Source: Desulfovibrio fairfieldensis
Lineage (GTDB): Bacteria > Desulfobacterota > Desulfovibrionia > Desulfovibrionales > Desulfovibrionaceae
DNA length: 64,000 bases
Assembly (NCBI RefSeq): GCF_001553605.1
Contig: NZ_CP014229.1
Location: 3,252,501 to 3,316,500, forward strand
Reading direction: 5' to 3'
In this document: one piece after another, positions 17,210 to 26,298 of the stretch
Layout of the letters: each line of letters starts with the position of its first letter
Numbering within the stretch: position 1 is the stretch's first letter
Position numbers and translations under genes: made by a program
Notes under the pieces: model-generated
Told to the model about the DNA's origin: nothing
Database searches by the model: none
The model's input: the letters and a program-made list of their open reading frames with translations, nothing else

Positions 17210-19588
17210 ATGGCGCATACCTTTGCCGGGCGCTGGTTCCGGGTCCTCTGGCTGCCTGTCCTGGCCGGTCTGCTCTGGCTGGGTTTGATTCTGGGACTCT
17301 ACAGCCGCGCCGCGCGCGTGGATGAGGAGCATCGCCTGGAACTGGAACGCATCCGCCTCTCCACTGTGGCCCGGCAACTCTTGGACGCGCGCAACTGGAA
17401 CGCGGCGCACGGGGGGGTCTATGTGCCGGAGAGCGATCTGGGCAGGCCCAATCCCTGGCTGCCGCTCCATGAGCGGACCCTGAAAACCGCCGACGGGCGG
17501 ACCCTGGTGTTGATGAATCCCGCCTACATGAGCCGCCAGCTGGCCGAGCGCACTTCCTGGCCGGGCATCAGCATTTCGATTATCGGGCGCAGGCCGCTAC
17601 GGCCTGAAAATCAATCCGACACCTGGGAAGGCGAGGCCCTCATCGAATGCACGGAGGGCCGCCAGGAAATTTTCAGCCCGCCGGATGAGAACGGGCAGGG
17701 CCGCCTGCGTCTGCTCACCGTGCTGGTGGCGCAACAGAGCTGCCTGCGCTGCCACGCGGACAGCAGGGTGGGGGAAGTGCTCGGCGGCATCAGCGTCAGC
17801 CAGGATGCCGGGCCGTATCTGCACAACGCCGCGAAGCAGGAAGGCAACATGCGCCTGCTGTATGCCCTGCTGGGGGTGACGGGCGTGCTGGCTATCGGCG
17901 GCCTGACCCTCAACCTGACCCGGCGGCGCTGGCAGGCCGAGGAAACCAGCCGCATGAAAAGTGCTTTCATGGCCCGCCTGAGCCATGACATGCGCACGCC
18001 GCTCACCGCCATCCTGGGCATGAGCGACTTGCTGCAGCGGGGCGACGGCGCCGCGCCGGAAAAGAAGCGCGCTCTGCGTTACCTGGTTCAGGCGGGTGGA
18101 GCGCTTCTGGAAATGGTCAGCGACATCACGGACCACGCGGCCCTGGAACAGGGTACGCTGGCCCTGCATGAGAGTGCCTTCAGCCTGCGGGCCGCGCTTT
18201 CGCAATGCCTTGAGCTGTATCGCCCGGCCGCCGCGTCCAAGGGCCTCCGGCTGGAACTGGACGTGCCTTCCCCTGTGCCGGATAATCTTTACGGCGACGC
18301 CTTCCGCTTGCGCCAGGCTCTGGGCAATCTTGTCGGCAATGCGCTCAAATTTACCGAGCAGGGCGGCGTGCGGCTGGAGGTGGAAGCGGAAAGCGCGCGC
18401 ACGGGCCGCCTTCTGCTGCGACTGCGCGTGCGGGACAGCGGGCCGGGCCTGCAGCCGGGAGAACTGGAACGGATTTTCGAGAGTTTTCAGCGCGGTTCGC
18501 ACGCGGGCTGTCAGCCGGGCACCGGCCTGGGCCTGAACATTGCCCGGACCATAGCCCGGCGCATGGGCGGCGATGTGCGGGTCAGTTCCCAACCGGGGCA
18601 GGGCTCGTGCTTTACCTTGGAAGTGCTTGTACGCACGGATTGGGGCAGCGCAAGGCCGTGCCCGCCCGCGGATGCGGACCGAAACGCCGTGCCCGAAAGC
18701 GGCGCCGCGGGCAGGGGAGCCTTGGAAGGCCGACGGATTCTGGCCGCCGAGGACAATCCGGCCAGCCGCTATTTCCTGGAACAGGCCTTGCGCCGGGAGG
18801 GCGCGCGGGCCGTGGTGACCGCTGACGGCGAAGCCACCCTGGCCGCCCTGGGTGAAGAGGAATGGGACGTGGTGCTGCTGGACGCGCGCATGCCCGGTCC
18901 CGACGGCCTGGACGTGCTGGAACGCATCCGGCAGGGCCGGACCGGAGCGCCTGCGGGGCAATGTGTGGTCCTGTACACGGCGGCGCTGGACGCCGAAGCG
19001 CAAGAACGCTGCCGCAGGTTGCGGCCCGACGATATATTGTTCAAACCGGTCAGTTTCGCGCTGCTGCGGCAGCGCCTGGCGGCCCTGCCGACAGCGCGGG
19101 GCAACGGAGCAACGCTGACGCAGGAAGACACGAGTGTGCCGGAAAAAAACATCTCTGTCGGCCGGGAAAAGACCATTGCCGGAGACGGCCGGGCAAATAC
19201 GGACGATATTGAATTGCCGCCCTGGGACCGGGAAGCCGCTCTGGCGGCCATGGACGGGGACGCGGCAATCTTTGCGCATTTGCTTGCGGTCTTGCGTGAT
19301 GATCTGGGGAATATGCTGGACCAACTGGTAGAAGCCGTGGCGGCGGGGGATCGGAAGAACATCCGTCGGCTGGCCCATGCCTGCAAGAATTCGGCGGGCA
19401 CCATGCGCCTGATGCGCCTGCACGGCGCAGCCGCCCTGACGGAAAAAGCGGAAGACGCGGCACTGGACGCAAGGGCAGGGAAACTGGAACGGGCCATGCA
19501 TGAGGCCCTGGCGCTGCTGGAGGCCGTTGACGGCGGCAGCGGGACAGAGACGGAAACGCGGACCGCGGAGACAGGGAGGAAGGCATAA
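17210..19588 (+). CDS. Hybrid sensor histidine kinase with periplasmic CxxCH domain, receiver and Hpt
   Basis: A 792-residue hybrid kinase. A membrane segment (about residues 9-31) is followed by a periplasmic DUF3365-type domain with a single heme-c motif CLRCH (178-182) and a second membrane segment (about 213-235). The HisKA box LSHDMRTPLTAILG has His259. ATPase boxes follow (LVGNALKFTEQGG, DSGPGL, GTGLGLNIA), then a receiver domain (VVLLDARMPGPDG) and a C-terminal Hpt domain with His723 in LAHACKNSAGTM. The heme motif suggests sensing of a redox state or a gas such as NO or nitrite (inference). It overlaps the response-regulator start and diverges from nrfHA. Confidence 0.92.
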   Translation: MAHTFAGRWFRVLWLPVLAGLLWLGLILGLYSRAARVDEEHRLELERIRLSTVARQLLDARNWNAAHGGVYVPESDLGRPNPWLPLHERTLKTADGRTLVLMNPAYMSRQLAERTSWPGISISIIGRRPLRPENQSDTWEGEALIECTEGRQEIFSPPDENGQGRLRLLTVLVAQQSCLRCHADSRVGEVLGGISVSQDAGPYLHNAAKQEGNMRLLYALLGVTGVLAIGGLTLNLTRRRWQAEETSRMKSAFMARLSHDMRTPLTAILGMSDLLQRGDGAAPEKKRALRYLVQAGGALLEMVSDITDHAALEQGTLALHESAFSLRAALSQCLELYRPAAASKGLRLELDVPSPVPDNLYGDAFRLRQALGNLVGNALKFTEQGGVRLEVEAESARTGRLLLRLRVRDSGPGLQPGELERIFESFQRGSHAGCQPGTGLGLNIARTIARRMGGDVRVSSQPGQGSCFTLEVLVRTDWGSARPCPPADADRNAVPESGAAGRGALEGRRILAAEDNPASRYFLEQALRREGARAVVTADGEATLAALGEEEWDVVLLDARMPGPDGLDVLERIRQGRTGAPAGQCVVLYTAALDAEAQERCRRLRPDDILFKPVSFALLRQRLAALPTARGNGATLTQEDTSVPEKNISVGREKTIAGDGRANTDDIELPPWDREAALAAMDGDAAIFAHLLAVLRDDLGNMLDQLVEAVAAGDRKNIRRLAHACKNSAGTMRLMRLHGAAALTEKAEDAALDARAGKLERAMHEALALLEAVDGGSGTETETRTAETGRKA

Positions 19589-21030
19589 TGGCGCGTATTC
19601 TGGTGGTAGATGATGAAGCCCTGATGCGCACCATGGTGGAAGTGGTCTGTACGCGCATGGGGCATGAGGCCGTGTGCGCCTCTTCCATCAAGGAAGGCCT
19701 TGCTCTGGGCCGCCAAGGCGTGGACGTGGTGCTGCTGGACGCCTGGCTGCCGGACGGCAACGGCCTGGAATTTCAAAGGGAGTTTGCCAATCTGCCTGAA
19801 GAGCCGGACATCGTGATCATCACCGGCCACGGCGACGGCGACGCGGCGGAAGCGGCCTTGCGCTCCGGAGCCTGGGAGTTTCTGACCAAGCCCCTGCAGA
19901 TCCGCGACATCGAACAATGCCTGCGGCACATTCTGGCGTTCCGCCAGGGCCGCAAGCCGGGCCCGGCCTCCCTCAAAGTGGACAGCGGGCACATTCTGGG
20001 CTCCGGACCGGGCATGACCCAGGCCCTCAAACTGCTGGCCCAGGCCGCCCAAAGCGAAGTCAACGTGCTGATTCTGGGCGAAACCGGCGTGGGCAAGGAA
20101 CTATTCGCCAAAGCCCTGTTCCGCAACAGCGGGCGCGCCGCCCAGCCTTTCGTGACCGTGGACTGTGCCTCCCTGCCGGAAACCCTGGTGGAAAGCCACC
20201 TCTTCGGTCACAGCCGGGGGGCCTTCACCGGCGCGGAGCGCGCCCGTGAGGGACTTTTGCTGGCCGCGCACAAGGGCACGCTTTTTCTGGATGAAGTGGG
20301 GGACCTGCCCCTGGTCATGCAGGGCGCGTTTCTGCGCGCCCTGGAGCTGCGCCGCTTCCGCCCGGTGGGAGAAGTGCACGAGGTGGACAGCGACTTCCGC
20401 CTGGTGGCGGCCACCAACCGTGATCTGGAGGGAATGGCGCGCACCGGCCAGTTCCGGGGCGATCTGCTCTACCGTCTTCAGGGCATTACCATTGTGATCC
20501 CGCCGCTGCGCGAGAGGCGCGACGAAATCCCGGGCCTGGCCCGCCAGGCCGTCACCGCCTTCTGCCTGCGCAACGATCTGCCGGAAAAGGCCCTGGCCGA
20601 GCCGGTGCTGGACATGTTGATGGAATATCCCTGGCCCGGCAACGTGCGGGAGCTGATCCACGCCCTGGAGCGGGCCTGCCTTGCCGCCGGGGAGGGGGAT
20701 CTGATCCTGCCCGGGCATCTGCCCACCCAGATGCGGGTGGCCGTGGCCCGGCACCGGGTAAGCCGTGGCCGGGAGCAAAGCCCGGAGCCCGTGCCGCCCC
20801 CCGCACGGACGCTGCCCGCGGCCCATGTGGAAGACGGCCGCGCCGGGACAGCCGCAATCGCGGGCGGCAGCGGCGATCTGCCCAGCCTGAGGGAGTGGAA
20901 ATCCCGCGCCGAAGAGGAATATGTGCGCCGGGTCATGACCGTGAGCGCGGGCGACGCGCGCCGGGCCGCAGGCGTGGCCGGCATCTCGCGCGGGCACTGG
21001 TATGAGCTGGTCAAAAAATACCATCCTTGA
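19588..21030 (+). CDS. Sigma-54-dependent NtrC-family response regulator (NrfR-like)
   Basis: A 480-residue activator with an N-terminal receiver (phospho-Asp in VVLLDAWLPDGNG, Lys in FLTKPLQIRD). The central AAA+ domain has Walker A GETGVGKE (164), the sigma-54 contact loop GAFTGA (about 211) and the Walker B region FLDEVGDLP. A C-terminal Fis-type helix-turn-helix is seen (ARRAAGVAGISRGHWYELVKKY). It shares one base with the kinase gene (TAATG), so the two form an operon. In D. vulgaris a sigma-54 activator near nrfHA (NrfR) controls nitrite reductase; position and domains suggest the same role here. Confidence 0.93.
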   Translation: MARILVVDDEALMRTMVEVVCTRMGHEAVCASSIKEGLALGRQGVDVVLLDAWLPDGNGLEFQREFANLPEEPDIVIITGHGDGDAAEAALRSGAWEFLTKPLQIRDIEQCLRHILAFRQGRKPGPASLKVDSGHILGSGPGMTQALKLLAQAAQSEVNVLILGETGVGKELFAKALFRNSGRAAQPFVTVDCASLPETLVESHLFGHSRGAFTGAERAREGLLLAAHKGTLFLDEVGDLPLVMQGAFLRALELRRFRPVGEVHEVDSDFRLVAATNRDLEGMARTGQFRGDLLYRLQGITIVIPPLRERRDEIPGLARQAVTAFCLRNDLPEKALAEPVLDMLMEYPWPGNVRELIHALERACLAAGEGDLILPGHLPTQMRVAVARHRVSRGREQSPEPVPPPARTLPAAHVEDGRAGTAAIAGGSGDLPSLREWKSRAEEEYVRRVMTVSAGDARRAAGVAGISRGHWYELVKKYHP

Positions 21031-21166
21031 ACGGGAAGAGGGCAGGCGCGTCCAGAGGCAAAATGGCCGTCAGGCCACGCCGGGCGCTGGTTTGCGGCAC
21101 TCTCTTGCCTCATGCCGCAAAAGGCGCTATAGGCCAAAAAAAAGCTTGCAGAGGCTATGTCAGAGC

Positions 21167-21424
21167 ATGAATAAGAGCCCCGTTACCGTTAAAGGCTATG
21201 TCGCGGCTGTACCGCGTTCTGTGGATGAGCGCCAGGCCAGGGTGGCCGTGGTGCAGGATGATGTGGAATACCGCGTGATGCCGCGCGGGGCCGGGATGGA
21301 TCTGGCCGGTGAGGTCAGCGTGCCCGTGGAAGTCACCGGCCTGGTGGAAGAGGTGGACGGCGTGTTCTACCTCACTGTGCGCGGCTACAAGGTTCTGGAA
21401 GACGATTCCTGGCTTGAGGAATAG
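21167..21424 (+). CDS. Small conserved-looking hypothetical protein
   Basis: An 85-residue protein with no family I recognise. It is mostly beta-strand forming (TVKGYVAAVPRS, VAVVQDDVEYRVMPRG, VSVPVEVTGLVEEVDGVFYL), acidic at the C-terminus, and has no signal peptide or cysteines. The pattern could be a small OB-like or SH3-like barrel (inference). The ATG at 21167 follows a weak AGAGGC site. It lies 137 bases after the NrfR-like gene and ends before a very long perfect hairpin. Confidence 0.65.
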   Translation: MNKSPVTVKGYVAAVPRSVDERQARVAVVQDDVEYRVMPRGAGMDLAGEVSVPVEVTGLVEEVDGVFYLTVRGYKVLEDDSWLEE

Positions 21425-21612
21425 CGCGCTTTCGCATTGACGGCCCGGAAGGGCCTCGGCGGCTTTGGAAATTCTGTCTGGAAGCCGCTGCCTTTTCGAG
21501 CCAACGTTTTTTCCCGTGCTCCCGCGCAAATACAGGCGGGACGCCGCGCGGCGTCCCGCTCCTTTCCTGTTCTTCTCATTTCGGCGGGAACTTGCCCGCA
21601 TGTAAGGCCGTT

Positions 21613-21661
21613 CTGCTGGGTGTAGAGCAATTTCACTTTGAAATTGCTCTACACCCAGCAG
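21613..21661. repeat. Perfect 49-base hairpin (REP-like palindrome)
   Basis: Two 23-base arms pair without mismatch around the loop CTT. The inner part AGAGCAATTTCA / TGAAATTGCTCT is the same palindrome that opens family B copy 2 (11566) and recurs at 36032. It lies between convergent genes. A terminator role is possible, although neither side has a long T run. Confidence 0.8.
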
Positions 21662-21688
21662 TTTATCCGGAACGGGAATTATTGCCCA

Positions 21689-24600
21689 CTATCCCAGGAG
21701 CGAAAGATGCTCCTCTGATTTGCGCTTGTGCGGGGTCAGGGTGCTCTGGCGGCAGAAATCGCGGATCTGGGCCAAAAAGGGCGACGGTGCCAAGCGCAGT
21801 TTTCTGCCGTACAGGGTGCGGCGGGCGCAATAGCTCACAAACAGCGCCCGCGCGGCGCGGGTCAGGCCCACGTAAAGCAGGCGGCGTTCTTCCGCAAGCC
21901 GGGCCTCCGGGTCCGCTTCCACGCCCGGAACGGCTGCGTCCGCGTCGTTCATAGTGTTCTCCGCCGCGTTTTCAAACAGCAGTTCACGCCGCAGGGGCAA
22001 CAGGCCGCTTTCCAGGCCGGGCAGAAAGACCGCCTGAAACTCCAGGCCCTTGGAAGCGTGCAGGGTGAGAATCTGAACCTGCTCGGCTTTGGCCCGCACC
22101 AACTCCGCCTCATGCAGCCAGGCCAGGCGCTGGAAAAGGGGCTGCCAGCCGCCGCATTCCTGCCAGAGGCGGCAGAGCGACCGCCACTGGCGGCTCTGGC
22201 AAAAGAGCTCCCCGGTCCAGGCCTGTGCGCCCAGCCAGGTCGTCATCTCCTGCGGCTTGGGCAGATTGCCCTCGGGCCAGGGCAACGGCTCCGCCGGGGC
22301 GGCCGGGGCAGGCAGATCCGGCGGGGTGGGCAGAATATCCGCAAAACCGCAATGCCCGGTGGCCAGGGCCAGGAAGCGGGCGCAGACCGGCTCCTGCCAG
22401 AATTCCTCCTGGGCCGGAGCCGCGCAGGGGATGCCCATTTGTTCCAGGGCCGCGCGCAGGGGCGGAATCTGGGCCTTGAGGCGTACCAGCACGGCCACGT
22501 CGCCCGGCGACAGGCTGTTGTCCAGTTCTCCGGCGTCGGCGCGGTTTTGGGCCTGGTCCAAAAGAGTGTGGGCCGTGGCCCCGATAAGCCGCTGCACGCG
22601 CCCGGCCAGCCAGCGGGCTTCGGCCCGCTCGTCCGGCGCGGCGAAAAGCTGCAACTGGGCCCTCAGGGGCCTGGCCGCGTGCAGGTTGCCGCATCGGCCC
22701 CGGCCCTGCAGAAGATTCTGGGCCATGTCCAGTACGTCCTGGCTGGCGCGGTAGCTTTGTCCCAGCCTGTAGACCATAAGCGTCGGCCAGCAGGCCCGCA
22801 GGGAATCCTCGCTCTGGCCCGTGGCCCCACGGAAGCCGTAAATGGCCTGATCCGGGTCGCCGATGCCGAAAAATCCCCGGCCGTCCGGCGGCAGCAGGGC
22901 GCGAATCACGGCCAGCTGCACGGGTGAAAGATCCTGCACCTCGTCCACCAGCACATGCCGCCAGGGCCCGTCCGGCCTTTGGGCCAGATTGGGCGCCTGT
23001 TCCAGCAGCCAGTCCAGCAGATCGGCGTAATCCACATAGCGGACGCCGCTCTGGGCGTTTTTGCGTTGCCGGTAGCGCGCGGCGGCCTCGTCCAGGTCAC
23101 TGCCTTGCGCCGGTTCCTTCCGACTTTCGCGGGCCAGATTCAGGGCGTCCCAGAGCGTGCGCAGCCGCCGGGCGGGCTGGTCCGCATTGGCCGCGCTGAA
23201 CAGGCGGAAGGCCGCGTCCTCGGCCAGGAGCAGGCAGTGCGGTTCCGCTTTGCGCAATTCGCCCCAGGCCAGGCCGTGCAGGGTGTCGCATTGCGGCAGG
23301 CGGGACAAATGCGGCAGGGCCGCGCTGAGGCGTTCCCGCAGTTCCCCGGCGGCCCGGCGGGTAAAGGTTACGGCCAGCAGATCCTGGGGCCGCGCACCTT
23401 CTTCCAGCAACCGCTGCAGGCGGCCGATGAGCACGCGGGTCTTGCCCGCGCCCGGACCGGCCAGAATCAGCACCGGGCCGGGCCCCGCGTTCAGGGCCGC
23501 ATTCTGCTCCTCGGAAAACAGCGTGGCGGACGCGGGTTGCTCTGCCGGTTCAGAGTGCCCCGCGTGTCCCGCGTATCCCGAAAGTCCGGTGTGCTGCGTC
23601 TCATGACCCTTGCCCGGCGCGGGCTTGGCCAGAGCCAGCAGGGGCAGGCCGTTCCCCGAGCCGCTTGCGGCGGGAACCGTGGCGGCAGCCTTACGCGGGC
23701 GTCCGGACCTGGCGGCGGAGCGTTCCAGGCCCGGCAGGCTCTGCCCGCCCCCGCGCACGTCGCGCAGTTCTTCGGGCTCGAACACGCGCACCACGCCGTA
23801 TTGGCCGTCAAATCCGCCCTGGCGGATGACCTGGCCGCGCCGCATGCGGGCCACGGCCTCGCCCAGAGGCTCCCAGTGGGCGCGGATATCCGCTTCCGGC
23901 AGGTGGCAGAGGATATCCAGCTCCGGCCCCAGTTCGCGCAGCAGGCGGCTGTAACGCTCCTGCACCTTGCGCGAGCCGGAGCCCACGCCCAGAATTTCAC
24001 CCACCACCTCCGGCAGGGGAATCAGGGGCTGGGCCTCGGGCTCCAGGGGCAGTTGGGCCGGAGTTTCGCGGTCGGCCAGTTCCAGCACGCGGTGCAGCAC
24101 GCCCACGGTCAGGGGCTTGCCGCAGACCGGGCAGATATTGTCCAGGGCCAGGGCATCGCGCGGTTCCAGCACCACGTTGCAGGCCCGGTGCCCGTCCAGA
24201 TGGTATTTGCCTTCTTCGGGATAGAATTCCATGGTGCCCAGAAAACGGCAGTCCAGGTTTTCCTGGGATTCGCGCCTAGCCGCCGCGCGCAGGGCCGTGA
24301 ACATGCCCGCGTAAGAGGGCGGCCCGGCAAAAAGATTGGCCTCGCGACCCAGGTTGGCTCCGGAATGGGCGTCGGAATTGGAAATCAGGGCATAGCCGTC
24401 CAACCCGCTGATCAGGCGGTTCATGGCCGGGTCCGAGGAGAGGCCGGTTTCCAGGGCGAAAACATGCTCGGAAAGGTCGGCGAAGCAGTCCTCCAGACGA
24501 TTAAAGCCGGATTTGGAGCCGAACAAGGCGAACCAGGGCGTCCAGACATGGGCGGGCACCAGCACGCCCTGCGGCACGGTTTCGAGCATGATTTCCAGCA

Positions 24601-25054
24601 GGTCGCGCGAATCCAGGCCCAGAATGGGCCGCCCGTCGGAATTGAGGTTGCCGATCTGGGCCAGGCGTTCGGAAAGGCGGTCCGCGTCTTCCAGGCTGGG
24701 CACGAAGAGCAGATTGTGCACCTTGCGCACCTTGCCGTGGCGTTTGTAGATGGAACTGATCTCCGCCTGCAGGCAGAACAGCGGCTCTTTGCCGCCCTCA
24801 TGGGGGCGGGTGCGCGCGCCGCCGAGAAAGTCCAGCTCCTCCGGCTCGCCCTTCAGACGGTAGAGGCCGCTGGCTTCGTCGAAAACCATCTGCTCGCGCA
24901 GCTCGGCCCGCCATTGCGGATGGGTGAAATCGCCGGTGCCCAGCACGTCGATGCCTTTGCAGCGCGCCCAGGCCGCCAGATGGCGGGGATTGAGCTGCTT
25001 GCTGGTGGCCCGGGAGAAACGCGAATGGATGTGCAGGTCCGCAATAAAATTCAT
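21689..25054 (-). CDS. Endonuclease Q-like PHP domain fused to UvrD/Rep-type helicase
   Basis: A 1121-residue fusion. The first about 430 residues match the endonuclease Q type: a PHP metal site (FIADLHIHSRFSRAT, GTGDFTHP, SNSDAHSG) and a zinc-finger segment (ICPVCGKPLTVGVLHR). Known EndoQ enzymes cut DNA 5' to deaminated bases. The rest is an SF1 helicase: motif I GPGAGKTRVL, motif II VDEVQDLS, motif III GDPDQAIYGFRG, motif V LHASKGLEFQAVFLPGLE, motif VI RRLLYVGLTRAARAL. A linker (about 440-510) is Pro/Ala-rich. The ATG at 25054 follows ATGAGGTTACAC, 8 bases after the upstream gene's stop. The likely role is repair of uracil or hypoxanthine with strand removal (inference). Confidence 0.88.
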   Translation of the reverse strand: MNFIADLHIHSRFSRATSKQLNPRHLAAWARCKGIDVLGTGDFTHPQWRAELREQMVFDEASGLYRLKGEPEELDFLGGARTRPHEGGKEPLFCLQAEISSIYKRHGKVRKVHNLLFVPSLEDADRLSERLAQIGNLNSDGRPILGLDSRDLLEIMLETVPQGVLVPAHVWTPWFALFGSKSGFNRLEDCFADLSEHVFALETGLSSDPAMNRLISGLDGYALISNSDAHSGANLGREANLFAGPPSYAGMFTALRAAARRESQENLDCRFLGTMEFYPEEGKYHLDGHRACNVVLEPRDALALDNICPVCGKPLTVGVLHRVLELADRETPAQLPLEPEAQPLIPLPEVVGEILGVGSGSRKVQERYSRLLRELGPELDILCHLPEADIRAHWEPLGEAVARMRRGQVIRQGGFDGQYGVVRVFEPEELRDVRGGGQSLPGLERSAARSGRPRKAAATVPAASGSGNGLPLLALAKPAPGKGHETQHTGLSGYAGHAGHSEPAEQPASATLFSEEQNAALNAGPGPVLILAGPGAGKTRVLIGRLQRLLEEGARPQDLLAVTFTRRAAGELRERLSAALPHLSRLPQCDTLHGLAWGELRKAEPHCLLLAEDAAFRLFSAANADQPARRLRTLWDALNLARESRKEPAQGSDLDEAAARYRQRKNAQSGVRYVDYADLLDWLLEQAPNLAQRPDGPWRHVLVDEVQDLSPVQLAVIRALLPPDGRGFFGIGDPDQAIYGFRGATGQSEDSLRACWPTLMVYRLGQSYRASQDVLDMAQNLLQGRGRCGNLHAARPLRAQLQLFAAPDERAEARWLAGRVQRLIGATAHTLLDQAQNRADAGELDNSLSPGDVAVLVRLKAQIPPLRAALEQMGIPCAAPAQEEFWQEPVCARFLALATGHCGFADILPTPPDLPAPAAPAEPLPWPEGNLPKPQEMTTWLGAQAWTGELFCQSRQWRSLCRLWQECGGWQPLFQRLAWLHEAELVRAKAEQVQILTLHASKGLEFQAVFLPGLESGLLPLRRELLFENAAENTMNDADAAVPGVEADPEARLAEERRLLYVGLTRAARALFVSYCARRTLYGRKLRLAPSPFLAQIRDFCRQSTLTPHKRKSEEHLSLLG

Positions 25055-25062
25055 GTGTAACC

Positions 25063-25905
25063 TCATGTTGTGGCGGTCAGCCAAGGGCAGAAAGCCAGAG
25101 CCCGCGAAGTCCAGAAAGGCACGGCCCGCGCGGCTTGGCGCGATTGTTTGCGGTGTAGGGTCAGCGGAGCTTCCAGGCGCAGCTCGGCGGCGGCGTCCTT
25201 GCGGGCCTCCACCAACAGGCGCGTGGCCGGGCTGTGGCTGTTGGGCCGCACGGGAACGATGCGGCGCAGGCCCAGGCGGGCTTCGCCGAGCGCGGCGCAG
25301 AGCCGGGACAGGGAACGGGCCTCGAAAATGCAGAAAAAATGTCCCCGATAGGGCAGAAGCCGGGCGGCGGCACGGCAGAAAACGCGCAGAGCGTCGGCGT
25401 CGCGCAGCGCGCGCTCCCGCATGGCCGAGGGCGACATTCTGCCCCGCCCCGGCAAGCCGTAGGGCGGGTTGGCCAGCACCAGGTCCGGCGCGAGCTTTCT
25501 TTCCGATTCGGGCCGCAACTCCGCAAGGTCCGTATGCAGAAAGCGCAGGCGCTGCTCCAGGCCCAGGGCAACGGCATTACGCCGGGCAGCCGCCAGCAGG
25601 CTTTCTTCCCGCTCCAGTCCCTGGCCGCTTACTTCGGGGCAGCGCAGGGCCAGGGCCAGCAGGGCCGCTCCGCAACCGCAACCCAGTTCCGCAACGGACA
25701 GGCGCAAGGTTTGGGCTGTCGCTTGGGAGAGGCGGGCGCGGCGTTCCTCGCAATGCCGGGCCGCGAAGGCCGCCAGCAAGAGCGCGTCCAGCCCGAAGCG
25801 CAGAGCCCCGCCGGGCTGCTCCAACCCGCGCGGAAAAGCGGCGCGAGCCGCGCTGATGCTTTCTTGCTCGTTCATTTTTATCGTGCTGATCCGCCGTATC
25901 CCCAA
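25063..25905 (-). CDS. YfiC/TrmN6-like N6-adenine methyltransferase
   Basis: A SAM-dependent methyltransferase of up to 280 residues. An N-terminal GLDALLLAAFAA segment matches the TrmN6 family pattern, where it precedes the SAM-binding motif (here VAELGCGCGAALLALAL). The catalytic motif is LVLANPPYGLPG (NPPY), typical of N6-adenine enzymes; in E. coli the relative modifies A37 of tRNA1(Val). Its stop lies 8 bases before the EndoQ-helicase start, so the two are probably co-transcribed. The start is uncertain: ATG codons at 25905 and 25875 both lack a good ribosome-binding site. Confidence 0.82.
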   Translation of the reverse strand: MGIRRISTIKMNEQESISAARAAFPRGLEQPGGALRFGLDALLLAAFAARHCEERRARLSQATAQTLRLSVAELGCGCGAALLALALRCPEVSGQGLEREESLLAAARRNAVALGLEQRLRFLHTDLAELRPESERKLAPDLVLANPPYGLPGRGRMSPSAMRERALRDADALRVFCRAAARLLPYRGHFFCIFEARSLSRLCAALGEARLGLRRIVPVRPNSHSPATRLLVEARKDAAAELRLEAPLTLHRKQSRQAARAVPFWTSRALAFCPWLTATT

Positions 25906-25994
25906 TGCCCATTCAAGATTTTGTGTCGCCGGTAAGGAAAGCTCTGGAGGAAGCGTCGAGTAATGAGGATTTTTGCCGCTTCTTGGGAGCTGTT

Positions 25995-26154
25995 TCTAGT
26001 GTCTGATTGCAAAAATTTCGAGCATAATTATGCTCTTAATTTTCGCAGGATCGTCAGCGAAAAAAGGTGGTTTTTCGCTGACTCACGGCGGCTTCATCGC
26101 CGCCGTAAAACCCTACGGGTTTTATGTGTCTAATTTTTCAAATTAGACACTAGA
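25995..26154. repeat. Inverted-repeat element with three internal hairpins (family E)
   Basis: About 160 bases bounded by near-identical inverted ends (TCTAGTGTCTGATTGCAAAAATT against TCTAGTGTCTAATTTGAAAAATT). Inside are three hairpins: GTCAGCGAAAAA / TTTTTCGCTGAC, ACGGCGGC / GCCGCCGT and AAAACCC / GGGTTTT. It looks like a small non-coding mobile or structured element. No second copy was found in this window. Confidence 0.6.
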
Positions 26155-26298
26155 AGGTGTCGTCATGAGTGGATTTTCGTGTTATATCAAGGAGAACAAG
26201 CCTTTTATGGAAGGAGTGTTCTCTTCTGGTACTCGACTGGAATAAAAGGCGAAGTTCGACGCAGAGATAACCGAAAAGACACTCATGACGACACCCTC
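26153..26298 (-). repeat. Family A dispersed structured repeat, copy 2 (minus orientation)
   Basis: On the minus strand it begins at the stop codon of the U32 gene. The outer arms GGTGTCGTCATGAGTG / CACTCATGACGACACC pair perfectly, and the core reads GTCGAGTACCAGAAGAGAAC. The inner stem is GCCTTTTAT / ATAAAAGGC. The outer stem sequence is unrelated to the other copies, yet still pairs. Confidence 0.75.

Noticed and set aside
22955-25060. A 701-codon open frame on the plus strand opposite the EndoQ-helicase
   Set aside because: Composition is dominated by Gly, Gln, Arg and Ala with no motifs, and the minus strand has clear helicase and PHP motifs.
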